From: CAXBMB01 sp963976695
GTDB taxonomy: Bacteria > Pseudomonadota > Alphaproteobacteria > Kiloniellales > DSM-21159
Reading direction: 5' to 3'
NCBI GenBank assembly: GCA_963976695.1
Contig: CAXBMB010000001.1
Coordinates: forward strand, 124,001-188,000
DNA length: 64,000 nucleotides
The position numbers and the translations under genes are program-made. Shown piece after piece: positions 53,200-61,435 of this stretch. The notes below the pieces were generated by a model. That model had not been told where the DNA came from. It did no database searches and saw only the letters and a list, made by a program, of their open reading frames with translations. The first letter of the stretch is position 1; each line of letters opens with the position of its first letter.

Positions 53200-55179
53200 T
53201 CACCCAAGATAATGCTTGATCCGGTCAAGCAAAGCATCGAGCTCTTCTGGAGGCGACTTCAGATCTTTCTTTTTGAGGCGGTTGATCGCTGTCAGATGCG
53301 CCGCCGGTTTGCTCTTAGACAAGAAGAGATAGGGGTACCACCTAAAGAAATTATCCCAGTCTGCATCATAGTAATCAGGGTGACCGGTTTTCTTCAGTGT
53401 AGTTTTCTTCCGTTTTGCGACGGCTTCAGCGGTCGCGCTTGGGCCATGCCCGCCGGGTGCTGCCTGCATGTAGGCTTTGCTGAATATGCAGAGCATCGAG
53501 AAGTCTATATCTATTGGTTCCGAAAAGAACACATTCAGTTCTCGAAGAGTTTCGAGCCAATAGGTGCCAAGGCTCTTATCCGAGTCTTCATCGTAGTCGA
53601 TATCGATATCCTCGTTTGATAGCTCATCGATGTTGTCCGGATTGACCTCTCCGCTCGCAACGTGCTCGCAGCCTTCAAATTCGACACCGAAAGCCAAAAG
53701 CTTGTCGACAATGCCGCGGATCGCGGCGGCGCCACCATGCTGCCGACCGTAATCGAGATCGAGCAAAGTGACGTGTGGGATCGATAGGTCTCTGAGCAAA
53801 GTCCAGAAATGCTCGACATGGCGCCCTCCGAGTGGAACGATCGGGCAGAAGGCTTTGTCGAGATGAAGGTCCCTCGCGCGAGCAAGCTTTGGCAAAACAA
53901 TCTGTTCGGAGTCCCCTTCGCCAAGCACAACGAGCTTCGCGAAATAGAGCTCTGGGTATGCGCGCACGGCTTGTCTTACGTACTTGCCAGCTTCGTCGAT
54001 CGCAGGCGGCAGTGTGAGGGCTCGAATCGCGCTGCGTCCGGTCTCTGCATCCAGACGGCAATAGCGAAGCGTTTCGGGCTCAACACGGGAGAGAATCGAC
54101 GCACTGTGACTGGACAGCATGACTTGTGCTGTTTCCATCTCAGCGATGTCCTCGCAAAGGTCCATGATGCGGGACAAGAAAAACGGTGATAGCGAGTTTT
54201 CCGGTTCTTCGATCAGGAGTAGAGTAAGCGGAACGTGCTTGAGTAGTGACGGCTCGAATGGTGACCTATCATCAGACAGGTCGAGTGCATCCTGTTCGAT
54301 CTCCAGCAAAGCCGCGGTCAATGCGATCTGGAACAAGGATTTTTGTCCATCGCTTAAGCGTTCAAGCGGACGATCTGCGCTGGACGCATCAGGCGAGAAC
54401 TTCACGTCGGCATGCCGAATGATCGCCTCAAAGCGATCCTCGGTAAGCTTCAGGATGGGTTGGGAGTGGGTCCCAGCTTCATTGACCTGCTGCCATCGTT
54501 TGGACAACCGTTTGCTGATGAATGTGATGGGACGTTCCTTTTGAAACGCATCCTGCAGGTGTTCTGCGTGGTCTTCGGTCGTATCCTTGAGCGCCTCGGA
54601 CCAACGGGCAGCGCGCCAGAGTCGTCCGCGTAGCAGCGCTTTGACTTGAGAAATCGAGCCACGGTTGGCTGGCACATAGACTACTTGGATGGCGGACCTT
54701 TGGGCGGCAGTCAGCGGCTTGCAGGCGTCCCACTCATATTGTTCGTCTGTGCGCGTGATCCATCTAAGGCTCGATTCGATGACCCCATCGGGCGTCCCGT
54801 CGTCGATCCACACGCCCTTCAGGATAACGCGCGCCTGAAGCGGGTCATCGGGGTCGCTGGCTGACATTTGCGTCCAGAACTCGGCGACAGCAGCCCCAGC
54901 CTCATCGTCATCAAGTTCAGGAAACGAAAACACAGCCTCAATATGAAGCTCACATTCGTTCGCCACATCGTCAGCATCCACCGGGAGGTGGAAGTCGGAC
55001 TTTTCGACCTTCCGGGCCGAGCCGCCCAGGCCGAACATTCGGCTGAGCGCTTGGAACACAGCGGTCTTTCCGGCCCCGTTTGCACCGATGATCGTTGTCA
55101 CAGGATCGGTCATATCCAGCGTGATCCCGTCCGGCCCAAAGCACTGGAAGTTTTTGATTGTCAGAGTGTCGAGCCGCAT
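53200..55179 (-). CDS. gajA: OLD-family ATP-dependent nuclease, Gabija GajA-type
   Basis: 659 residues. N-terminal ABC-like ATPase: LTIKNFQCFGPDGITLDMTD, Walker A GANGAGKT (32-39), RLSDGQKSLFQIAL signature, Walker B LTLLLIEEPENSLSP, and MLSSHSASIL. C-terminal Toprim nuclease: VVLGEGDSEQIVLPKL (catalytic Glu) and VTLLDLDYG (DxD). Matches class-2 OLD/GajA. Known Gabija nicks phage DNA when nucleotides run low. 15 bp downstream of hipA and 3 bp upstream of gajB, so probably one transcript. Confidence 0.88.
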   Translation of the reverse strand: MRLDTLTIKNFQCFGPDGITLDMTDPVTTIIGANGAGKTAVFQALSRMFGLGGSARKVEKSDFHLPVDADDVANECELHIEAVFSFPELDDDEAGAAVAEFWTQMSASDPDDPLQARVILKGVWIDDGTPDGVIESSLRWITRTDEQYEWDACKPLTAAQRSAIQVVYVPANRGSISQVKALLRGRLWRAARWSEALKDTTEDHAEHLQDAFQKERPITFISKRLSKRWQQVNEAGTHSQPILKLTEDRFEAIIRHADVKFSPDASSADRPLERLSDGQKSLFQIALTAALLEIEQDALDLSDDRSPFEPSLLKHVPLTLLLIEEPENSLSPFFLSRIMDLCEDIAEMETAQVMLSSHSASILSRVEPETLRYCRLDAETGRSAIRALTLPPAIDEAGKYVRQAVRAYPELYFAKLVVLGEGDSEQIVLPKLARARDLHLDKAFCPIVPLGGRHVEHFWTLLRDLSIPHVTLLDLDYGRQHGGAAAIRGIVDKLLAFGVEFEGCEHVASGEVNPDNIDELSNEDIDIDYDEDSDKSLGTYWLETLRELNVFFSEPIDIDFSMLCIFSKAYMQAAPGGHGPSATAEAVAKRKKTTLKKTGHPDYYDADWDNFFRWYPYLFLSKSKPAAHLTAINRLKKKDLKSPPEELDALLDRIKHYLG

Positions 55180-55194
55180 ATTTTGAATGTTCCT

Positions 55195-56442
55195 TCAGAG
55201 CGCCAGGGCCTTGTCGAGATCGTCATGTTCAAAGGCGCTGGCCATGCGACTGATCTCGGCAGCGCGCGCGCCAACCCCTTTCGCGGTTTCACGCCACGCT
55301 GATGTTGTGCGCGCGACTTCTTTGATGATGCCGCGCGCGTCTGCGAGCGCCAGACTGAAGTACTCTGCAGCGCTTTCAAGAAGATCGAGAGAACACGTCC
55401 CTTCGTCGAGATCGATGTTGGTCGTCAGTACGCGAGCTTTCAGATCGACCGGCGTAGGGTTAAGATCGTAAGCAGGCGAAAGCGTCCAACCGTCTTTCCC
55501 GACCCAAAGAAACCCGTGATTGCGCAGATGATCATCCACGTTGGAGATCAGCACGCTAAACGCCACACGCCTGTAGAGTTTGCTGGCATCGACTTTCGCC
55601 TGCGCACCATGCTCTGTGAGGGAATCGACAATCTCGGGGTAGCTGCCGCGCTCACCATCTTTCGAGCCGGTCATCGCCATCGCGGAAAGAAATGGTAGGC
55701 GCGTTTCGCCGATACGATCGAAGCGTCGCGACAAGAGCACAGCTTTGCCAGCGACCTCCACCAATTCGTGGTGAGGAGTGGTAATGCCAGCGCGTTCCGC
55801 TAATTGGAGCGCGATTTCCTCCCATGTCTCGACACTGTATTCGTCTGTTTCCTTTGGAAACTTTGCAATGGAGAGGTGGCCGTGCTGATCTATGATCGAT
55901 GCCTTTGGGCGCGCGCCGCCGAGAGAGGAGCCGGGGGCGAAGATCATTTGCAGGTCTTCGTCTGTTTCTTCGTTTCGTAAGATGCGCTCTGTGACCTGGA
56001 GTAGTCGGCCCAGTTCGATAACGGCCGGAACGCCAGCGCGAACGGGTGCTTGAAACGCATGTTCGCCAATGCGCCGAAAGCGCAGGGCGCCTAGCCGCGT
56101 CGCGTCTGCGACGCCTAGCAAATAGTCGGTTTCTGTTAATGTACGCACCTGCCGGTTTTCTTGATCAGCCAATCGACGCTCAGCACGTTGCATCAGACGG
56201 CGCCCCCAGGTGTCCGGTGCGGAATCTCCAAGAGAACCGAAAATGGTTTGGCCTCGCGGCGGGGCGAAACCGCCGCGCGTTAGGGCAAGTGCCGGCTCGA
56301 TCGAGAAGCGTTCCGCATCGTCGAGCCAAGTGTCGAGATACTCGAACACGACTGTTTCGCCACCGCGCGCTTGGTTGGCGTGCGCGATCCCAATGGGTCG
56401 GGTTGTCCCATTGAGGTCTATATGGACTTCAATATCACTCAC
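55195..56442 (-). CDS. hipA: HipA-family Ser/Thr kinase toxin
   Basis: 415 residues from GTG 56442, overlapping hipB by 8 bp. N-terminal HipA_N region (GIAHANQARGGETVVFEY to FGSLGDSAPDTWGRRLM), kinase with Gly-rich loop SSLGGARPKAS, KFPKE, catalytic loop VLISNVDDHLRNHGFL and metal-binding AYDLNPTP. All kinase residues appear present. HipA toxins phosphorylate translation factors such as glutamyl-tRNA synthetase; target here unknown. Confidence 0.93.
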   Translation of the reverse strand: MSDIEVHIDLNGTTRPIGIAHANQARGGETVVFEYLDTWLDDAERFSIEPALALTRGGFAPPRGQTIFGSLGDSAPDTWGRRLMQRAERRLADQENRQVRTLTETDYLLGVADATRLGALRFRRIGEHAFQAPVRAGVPAVIELGRLLQVTERILRNEETDEDLQMIFAPGSSLGGARPKASIIDQHGHLSIAKFPKETDEYSVETWEEIALQLAERAGITTPHHELVEVAGKAVLLSRRFDRIGETRLPFLSAMAMTGSKDGERGSYPEIVDSLTEHGAQAKVDASKLYRRVAFSVLISNVDDHLRNHGFLWVGKDGWTLSPAYDLNPTPVDLKARVLTTNIDLDEGTCSLDLLESAAEYFSLALADARGIIKEVARTTSAWRETAKGVGARAAEISRMASAFEHDDLDKALAL

Positions 56443-56770
56443 GGGACGAGGGTCCGGCTCTGCCTTTGAGGTGAACGCGCTTGGGTAGATTGGCGCTGGC
56501 GAGCGACTGTCCGACTTCGTCGCGGGAGATGTCGGCTATTTCTCCGAGTCCATTGAGAAGGCCTAGCGCTTGCAGAACAGAGGCGTAGATCCCGACACCA
56601 ACGTTTGTATCGCCTTCTTCGATCTTTTGAAGTGTTGAGCGAGACGTGAAGGCGCGCTCCGCCACCACCGCCATGGGCAGTTTTCGACGTCGTCGTGCGT
56701 CACGAATGTCTGCGCCCAGTTTCCGGAGCGTGCGTCGCACTGCAACTGGCGGACGGTGAGGGGTTGGCAT
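56435..56770 (-). CDS. hipB: HipB-like HTH antitoxin
   Basis: 111 residues: RKLGADIRDARRRRKLPMAVVAERAFTSRSTLQKIEEGDTNVGVGIYASVLQALGLL is an XRE-type HTH. Directly before hipA with overlap, the standard hipBA order. Expected to neutralise HipA and repress the operon through the repeats just upstream. Confidence 0.92.
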   Translation of the reverse strand: MPTPHRPPVAVRRTLRKLGADIRDARRRRKLPMAVVAERAFTSRSTLQKIEEGDTNVGVGIYASVLQALGLLNGLGEIADISRDEVGQSLASANLPKRVHLKGRAGPSSRE

Positions 56771-56788
56771 GGCGTGGGGCCTTCGTAC

Positions 56789-56832
56789 TACAAAACTCCC
56801 TCTTATGTAGCGCGAAGATTACAAAATGTCTA
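56789..56832 (-). promoter_or_regulatory. hipB-hipA-gajA-gajB promoter with operator repeats
   Basis: On the minus strand: TAGACA (-35, 56832-56827), 17-bp spacer, TACATA (-10, 56809-56804). Three related heptamers overlap it: TTTTGTA (56826-56820), the inverted TACATAA (56809-56803) and TTTTGTA (56795-56789). This fits an autoregulatory HipB site covering the promoter. Confidence 0.6.
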
Positions 56833-56969
56833 TTGCGAAGGTGGTCACTGCTCCCGTTTGCCTCAAGCGGCGGATCACAGTTGAACCTTTGCGTTACCGA
56901 TCAGGCCGACCCTGTCGAGTTCCGCCGACTTGCCTGTATGGCAGCGAGACGCGCTGCAATGTCGAGATA

Positions 56970-58313
56970 TTAGGCCTGTGCCTGACTCCGTTCGGACGGT
57001 TGTGCGGCTTGCTTAATGAACTGGTCAAGGGCTGCCTTGCGCGATGCCCTGTCACAGGCAAGGGCGGTCTGCCTGAACTCCGCACCATCTAGAAGGCCTT
57101 GGACATATCCCGCTACGGTATCGGCAGCGGTAATCAGAACGCTGTCGAGTGCGTGGATGTATTTGCTCGTAATCGAATTCGTGGAGTGGCCGACCAATGC
57201 TGCAACTGTGCTTTCGGTGAAACCGAGATCGTTGGCCAGGCTCGCGAAGCTGTGCCTCAGAACGTGGGCAGTGAAGTTGGGGATAACTGTGCCGCCGAAG
57301 ATCTTATTCCAATGGTTGGGAAAGCTGCCAAACATCTCTGCGCCGCGTGTGCCCGGAAAGACGAAGTCGCCGGGTGTCGTCTTTCGGCGCTCCTCAAGGA
57401 TCTCGATTACAGGGAGGCCGATAGGTCGTACAGATGCGCCTTCCTTGGAGTCAGACAAGCGGAGGCAACTGTTTTCGAAATCGATATCACGCCATTTTAG
57501 TTTGATGATCTCGCTCCGACGGCAACCGGTCAGGGCCAGGAGGCGTGTGATTGCAACTGTTGGCGCGAACTCGATTGTCTGTTCGGCTTTGTCGAGAAGC
57601 TCCCCGAGTGTCTTGTATTCCGAACTGCTCAATCGCCGGTCGCGGACCCGGTCTTTCGGCTTTCGAATGCCGTGCGCGACATTCTGTTCGATGATGCCCA
57701 TGCTGATCGCATAGGTGAGCATCGAACCGACGAGACCAACACAGCGGCTCGCTGTGCCGCGTCCACCTCGTAGGATCGATTTGCCTCGCTTGTTGGCAGT
57801 CTTGCGCACCGCCTTGGTTTTTCCCGAGATGATATCATTCATCATCTTCGTGACGTTGGCCTTTGTCAGATCTTGAACGCGGCGCTTACCAATCAATGGG
57901 ACGATGTGGCCGTTGATGCGACCAATATCTGTATAGATAGTATCCGGCTTCTTGGGTCGCCCGCCCTTGCCGAGAATGAGACCAGCATTCATCGCGTCAA
58001 TGTATTGAGCCGCAAGTTCTTCAACCGTGATGGCGTTGCGCTGAATCAGGCGTTCTTCAGCAGGGTTCTCGCCCTGAGCGATCTTGCCGAGTTGAACCCT
58101 GGCTTCCTTCCGGGCCGTGTCCGGCGTCCAGATGCCATGAAACCCGATACTGTAGCGGCGCGATCGACCGGCGGCCCGATACTGAAGGACGTAGCTGCGC
58201 TTTCCTGATTTGAAGACGCGCAACCCGAAGCCGGGCAGTTCGTCATCCCAGATGACGTAGTCTTTTTCTCGGACCTCGGCCGCGTCCACGACGCGCTTGG
58301 TGAGTTTTGGCAT
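56970..58313 (-). CDS. Tyrosine-type site-specific integrase
   Basis: Integrates and excises the element at the tRNA. 447 residues from ATG 58313; a GTG at 58325 is an alternative. N-terminal DUF4102-type arm-binding domain (KLTKRVVDAAEVREKDYVIWDDELPGFGLRVFKSGKRSYVLQYR), SAM-like core-binding domain (VEELAAQYIDAMNAG), catalytic domain with Arg in ALTGCRRSEI, HVLRHSFAS, GHSTNSI and Tyr in SKYIHALD. Lies 178 bp from attR, the normal place for an ICE integrase. Confidence 0.96.
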   Translation of the reverse strand: MPKLTKRVVDAAEVREKDYVIWDDELPGFGLRVFKSGKRSYVLQYRAAGRSRRYSIGFHGIWTPDTARKEARVQLGKIAQGENPAEERLIQRNAITVEELAAQYIDAMNAGLILGKGGRPKKPDTIYTDIGRINGHIVPLIGKRRVQDLTKANVTKMMNDIISGKTKAVRKTANKRGKSILRGGRGTASRCVGLVGSMLTYAISMGIIEQNVAHGIRKPKDRVRDRRLSSSEYKTLGELLDKAEQTIEFAPTVAITRLLALTGCRRSEIIKLKWRDIDFENSCLRLSDSKEGASVRPIGLPVIEILEERRKTTPGDFVFPGTRGAEMFGSFPNHWNKIFGGTVIPNFTAHVLRHSFASLANDLGFTESTVAALVGHSTNSITSKYIHALDSVLITAADTVAGYVQGLLDGAEFRQTALACDRASRKAALDQFIKQAAQPSERSQAQA

Positions 58314-58341
58314 GAGAAGTCGCACCTTTCCGGCCGGTCCC

Positions 58342-58360
58342 GCGTAAGCACTGCGTAAGC
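58342..58360 (+). promoter_or_regulatory. Candidate integrase arm sites, right pair
   Basis: GCGTAAGC at 58342-58349 and 58353-58360, 11 bp apart and identical in octamer and spacing to the left outer pair. They also overlap the likely integrase promoter, so binding may limit integrase expression. Confidence 0.6.
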
Positions 58361-58490
58361 AGTAGGGCGGAAATCGCGACCTGCGTTTGGATAGAGACTT
58401 CAGTGGAGCGCTTCAGAAAAACAATCTCTTTCAACGCTATATCGTATAAAGACGTGCTCTATCGTATGTTTCGGATAGGTGCTATTAAAT

Positions 58491-58504
58491 CCTCCGAAGG
58501 CAGA
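58491..58504 (+). repeat. attR core repeat
   Basis: CCTCCGAAGGCAGA, identical to attL at 12182-12195. Continues directly into the 3' half of the host tRNA. Confidence 0.92.
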
Positions 58505-58536
58505 GGTCGAAGGTTCGAATCCTTCCGGGTCCGCCA
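58491..58536 (+). pseudogene. 3' half of host tRNA-Arg(CCG)
   Basis: Second half of the anticodon arm, variable region AGGTC, T-arm GAAGG-TTCGAAT-CCTTC, acceptor strand CGGGTCC, discriminator G and encoded CCA. It pairs with the 5' half at 12151-12157. No D-arm or 5' acceptor strand precedes it, so it is not functional while the element is integrated. Confidence 0.9.
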
Positions 58537-58540
58537 TTTG

Positions 58541-58579
58541 AAAAAACCCGCCTGCGACGTTGGTCGCGGCGGGTTTTTT
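58541..58579 (+). terminator. Terminator of the host tRNA-Arg gene
   Basis: Stem CCCGCC-T-GCGAC / GTCGC-GGCGGG (58547-58573) with a 4-nt loop, flanked by six A before and six T after, so it can work in both directions. Confidence 0.9.
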
Positions 58580-58919
58580 CCTGTTCGAGGGTGAGGGGCG
58601 GCAGATAGAGATAAGCTGTCGCCTTTCAGACCCGATCTGGCACAGGCGCGGGGTTGACCAACATCGCGCTTCCAAGCGCATCGATCCGTCGTCAAGCTGG
58701 GCGACGCCTTAGTCGACCAGACTCCCCCGAATTTGCCGAACCGCTTCACATCACGCAAGCGCCACGACGACGCACGCGATCAAAGCAACACAACGGTGAT
58801 CGCAAGCTTCGGTCGCTGCGTTAAACCGCACGCATGTCATCAACGGCCTGGGTCGGCACCGGATGCCGAGGTGTATATCTCCCCGGTTCTACTTTCTTTC
58901 GCCCTTGGAAAATTCCCAC
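58580..58919. other. Host intergenic region after the tRNA
   Basis: 340 bp with no supportable gene on either strand. It leads into the promoter region of the amine-metabolism operon. Confidence 0.6.
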
Positions 58920-58967
58920 TAGACAAGTGTGTCCAGAACAGCTCAAGCTATTAGACAGAAATGTCCA
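58920..58967 (+). promoter_or_regulatory. Two TAGACA-N4-TGTCCA dyads before the amine operon
   Basis: TAGACA-AGTG-TGTCCA (58920-58935) and TAGACA-GAAA-TGTCCA (58952-58967) differ only in their four central bases and are 32 bp apart, about three helical turns. They lie 60-107 bp before the dehydrogenase start and are probably bound by the TetR protein encoded in the same operon. Confidence 0.65.
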
Positions 58968-59026
58968 TTAGGCTGGTGACGACTCAGCTTTTTCCACGCG
59001 CGCAGCAAGTTCAGGGGGGTAGGTCC

Positions 59027-61435
59027 ATGAAATCGCACTACCGTGCAGTCGTGATCGGAGGCGGCGTCGTCGGCGCTTCAGTGTTGTATCATTTGGCGAA
59101 ATTCGGCTGGAAAGACGTTTGCCTGATCGAAAGATCGGTGCTGACCGCCGGGTCCAGTTGGCATGCGGCGGGCGGGTTCCATGCGCTCAACGCAGACCCC
59201 AACATCGCGTCTTTGCAGGCCTACACCATCGACCTCCTGTCCCAGATCGAGAAAGAATCGGGTCAGTCGGTCGGCATGCACATGACCGGCGGGATGACGC
59301 TTGCCGGGACGCCGGACCGCTGGGAATGGCTGCAATCCGCCTATCGCACCTTCCAGTCGATCGGCATCGATGACGTACATCTGATCACGCCGCAAGAGGC
59401 GAAAGAGCACTGTCCGATTATGTCGATTGATGGCATCGTCGGCGGCATGTATGCCGAACGCGAAGGCTATGTGGACACGACCGGCACCGTTCGCGCCTAC
59501 GCCGGCGCGGCCAAGAAATACGGTGCGGAAGTGGTTGAGCACAACCGCGTGCTGGCGCTGAACCAGACCAAAGACGGCTGGGAAGTCGTGACCGAAAAAG
59601 GCACGATCCACGCCGAGCACGTCGTCAACGCCGCAGGTCTCTGGGCCAAGCAGGTGGGCCGCATGGTCGGCATCGAATTACCTGTATCGCCGTTGAACCA
59701 CCACTATCTTATCTCGGATAGCATCCCGGAGGTCGCGGCGCTGGGCAGAGAAATGCCGCTGGTCGTGGACCTCGAAGGGTTCACCTATATGCGTCAGGAC
59801 CAGAACGGCATGCTTCTGGGCATCTACGAGATCGACCACGAACACTGGATGATGGACGGCGCGCCCTGGGAATATGGCTTCGAGCTGCAACAGGAAAACC
59901 TGGATCGGATTGAAAAAGAGCTGATCCTTGGCTTTGAACGCTATCCCGCCCTTCAGAAGGTTGGCGTCAAAACCTGGGTCAACGGCGCCTTTACCTTTGC
60001 GCCCGACGGCAACCCGCTGGTTGGCCCCGTGCGGGGCAAGCCGGGGTACTGGTGCGCCTGCGGCGTGATGGCCGGGTTCCTGCAAGGCGGCGGCGTCGGC
60101 AAATCGCTGGCCGAATGGATGATCCATGGCGAGCCTGAGGCGGACGTTTTTGGCATGGATGTGGCCCGTTTCGGCGCCTATGCCGAGAACAAGCAATACA
60201 TCAAGGAAACCACCGGCCAGTTTTACACTCGCCGCTTCGTGATGACCTATCCGAACGAGCAGCTGCCGGCGGGCCGGCCGCTGAAAAAGGCGCCGGCGCA
60301 TTCCGACATGACGGCCGCAGGCTGCCGCTGGGGGGTCAGCTGGGGGCTGGAGCTGCCGCTCTATTTCGCGCCGTCGAAGGATTTTGCGGAAATCCCCACC
60401 CTCAGGCGCTCCAATGCCTTTGATATCGTGGCCGGCGAATGCCAGGCGGTGCGCGCGCAGGTGGGCCTGCTCGACATTTCGGGCTTCTCCCGTTTTGAAG
60501 TTTCGGGCGCCGGCGCGAAAGCCTGGCTCAACAAGATCATGGCGTCCAAACTCCCCGCGCCGGGTCGCGCCCGGCTTGCACCCATGCTGTCGCCCGAAGG
60601 CAGGCTGAAGGGCGATCTCACCCTGTTCAATTGGGGCGATGGCACCTGGTGGATCACGGGCAGCTATTACCTGCGTGAGTGGCACATGCGCTGGTACCAG
60701 GATCACATGAGCGAGGATGTCGTCCTGCGTGACATTTCGGACGTCACGGTTGGCTTCAGCCTGTCCGGTCCCAACAGCCGGAAAGTGCTGGAAAAGTTGA
60801 CCGACGGCCCGATCGCGGCGCTGCCTTTCATGGGGTGCGGCGCCTTCGACGTCGGGTTGATCCGCGCCAAGATCGGGCGACTCTCGGTTTCTGGCGAGCT
60901 GGGCTACGAGATCCATTGTTCGGCTGCCGAGCACATTACGCTGCGTGAAATTCTGCTCGAGGCCGGAAACGATCTCGGTATCAAGGAGGTTGGATTCAAC
61001 GCGCTGCTCAGTCTCCGGTTGGAAAAAAGCTTTGGTGTCTGGAATGCCGAATTCACCCAAGGCTACACGGCGGCGCAAACCGGCATGGACCGTTGGATCG
61101 ACTGGAACAAAGGCGATTTCATCGGCTGTGCGGCGGCCATGAAAGAGCGTGACGCCGGCGGTCCGCAGCAAGCTGTCGTGACCATTGAAGTGGACGCCGC
61201 CGATGCGGATGCCAGCGGCTATGAGCCGATCTGGCGCGACGGCAAACGGGTCGGTTTTGTCACCTCGGGCGGCTATGGCCACACGGTTGGAAAATCGCTG
61301 GCCATGGCTATGGTGAATCGCGACGTAATGGCGGAAGGTACGGAACTGACCGTCCATATCGTTGGCGCGGAATGCACCGCCCGGGTTATTGCGGCATCGC
61401 CGTATGATCCGGGTGGCAAAGCGATGAGGGGCTAA
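59027..61435 (+). CDS. FAD-dependent dehydrogenase with GcvT domain (dimethylglycine/sarcosine type)
   Basis: 802 residues from ATG 59027 (AGGGGGGT upstream). N-terminal FAD domain: AVVIGGGVVGASVLYHLAKFGWKDVCLIERS, AGSSWHAAGGFHALN with the His of the flavin site. C-terminal half is a GcvT-like folate-binding domain (GLLDISGFSRFEVSGAGAKAWLNKI; LSGPNSRKVLEKLTD; GELGYEIH). Such enzymes oxidatively demethylate N-methyl compounds and pass the methyl carbon to tetrahydrofolate. Substrate probably dimethylglycine, sarcosine or a relative. First gene of the operon. Confidence 0.92.
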   Translation: MKSHYRAVVIGGGVVGASVLYHLAKFGWKDVCLIERSVLTAGSSWHAAGGFHALNADPNIASLQAYTIDLLSQIEKESGQSVGMHMTGGMTLAGTPDRWEWLQSAYRTFQSIGIDDVHLITPQEAKEHCPIMSIDGIVGGMYAEREGYVDTTGTVRAYAGAAKKYGAEVVEHNRVLALNQTKDGWEVVTEKGTIHAEHVVNAAGLWAKQVGRMVGIELPVSPLNHHYLISDSIPEVAALGREMPLVVDLEGFTYMRQDQNGMLLGIYEIDHEHWMMDGAPWEYGFELQQENLDRIEKELILGFERYPALQKVGVKTWVNGAFTFAPDGNPLVGPVRGKPGYWCACGVMAGFLQGGGVGKSLAEWMIHGEPEADVFGMDVARFGAYAENKQYIKETTGQFYTRRFVMTYPNEQLPAGRPLKKAPAHSDMTAAGCRWGVSWGLELPLYFAPSKDFAEIPTLRRSNAFDIVAGECQAVRAQVGLLDISGFSRFEVSGAGAKAWLNKIMASKLPAPGRARLAPMLSPEGRLKGDLTLFNWGDGTWWITGSYYLREWHMRWYQDHMSEDVVLRDISDVTVGFSLSGPNSRKVLEKLTDGPIAALPFMGCGAFDVGLIRAKIGRLSVSGELGYEIHCSAAEHITLREILLEAGNDLGIKEVGFNALLSLRLEKSFGVWNAEFTQGYTAAQTGMDRWIDWNKGDFIGCAAAMKERDAGGPQQAVVTIEVDAADADASGYEPIWRDGKRVGFVTSGGYGHTVGKSLAMAMVNRDVMAEGTELTVHIVGAECTARVIAASPYDPGGKAMRG

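Larger units (their letters stand above)
12182..58504. mobile_element. 46.3-kb integrative and conjugative element in tRNA-Arg(CCG)
   Basis: Bounded by the 14-bp direct repeat CCTCCGAAGGCAGA at 12182-12195 and 58491-58504, which are the two junctions of a split tRNA gene. It carries a tyrosine integrase at the right end, a complete P-type mating-pore set (trbB to trbI), coupling protein, relaxase, pilus-maturation peptidase and transglycosylase, partition-like and single-copy maintenance genes, a replacement tRNA, metabolic cargo and a defence island. All conjugation functions recognised look intact, so it is probably self-transmissible. Its backbone order matches Trb-type ICEs of rhizobia and sphingomonads. 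Confidence 0.93.
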
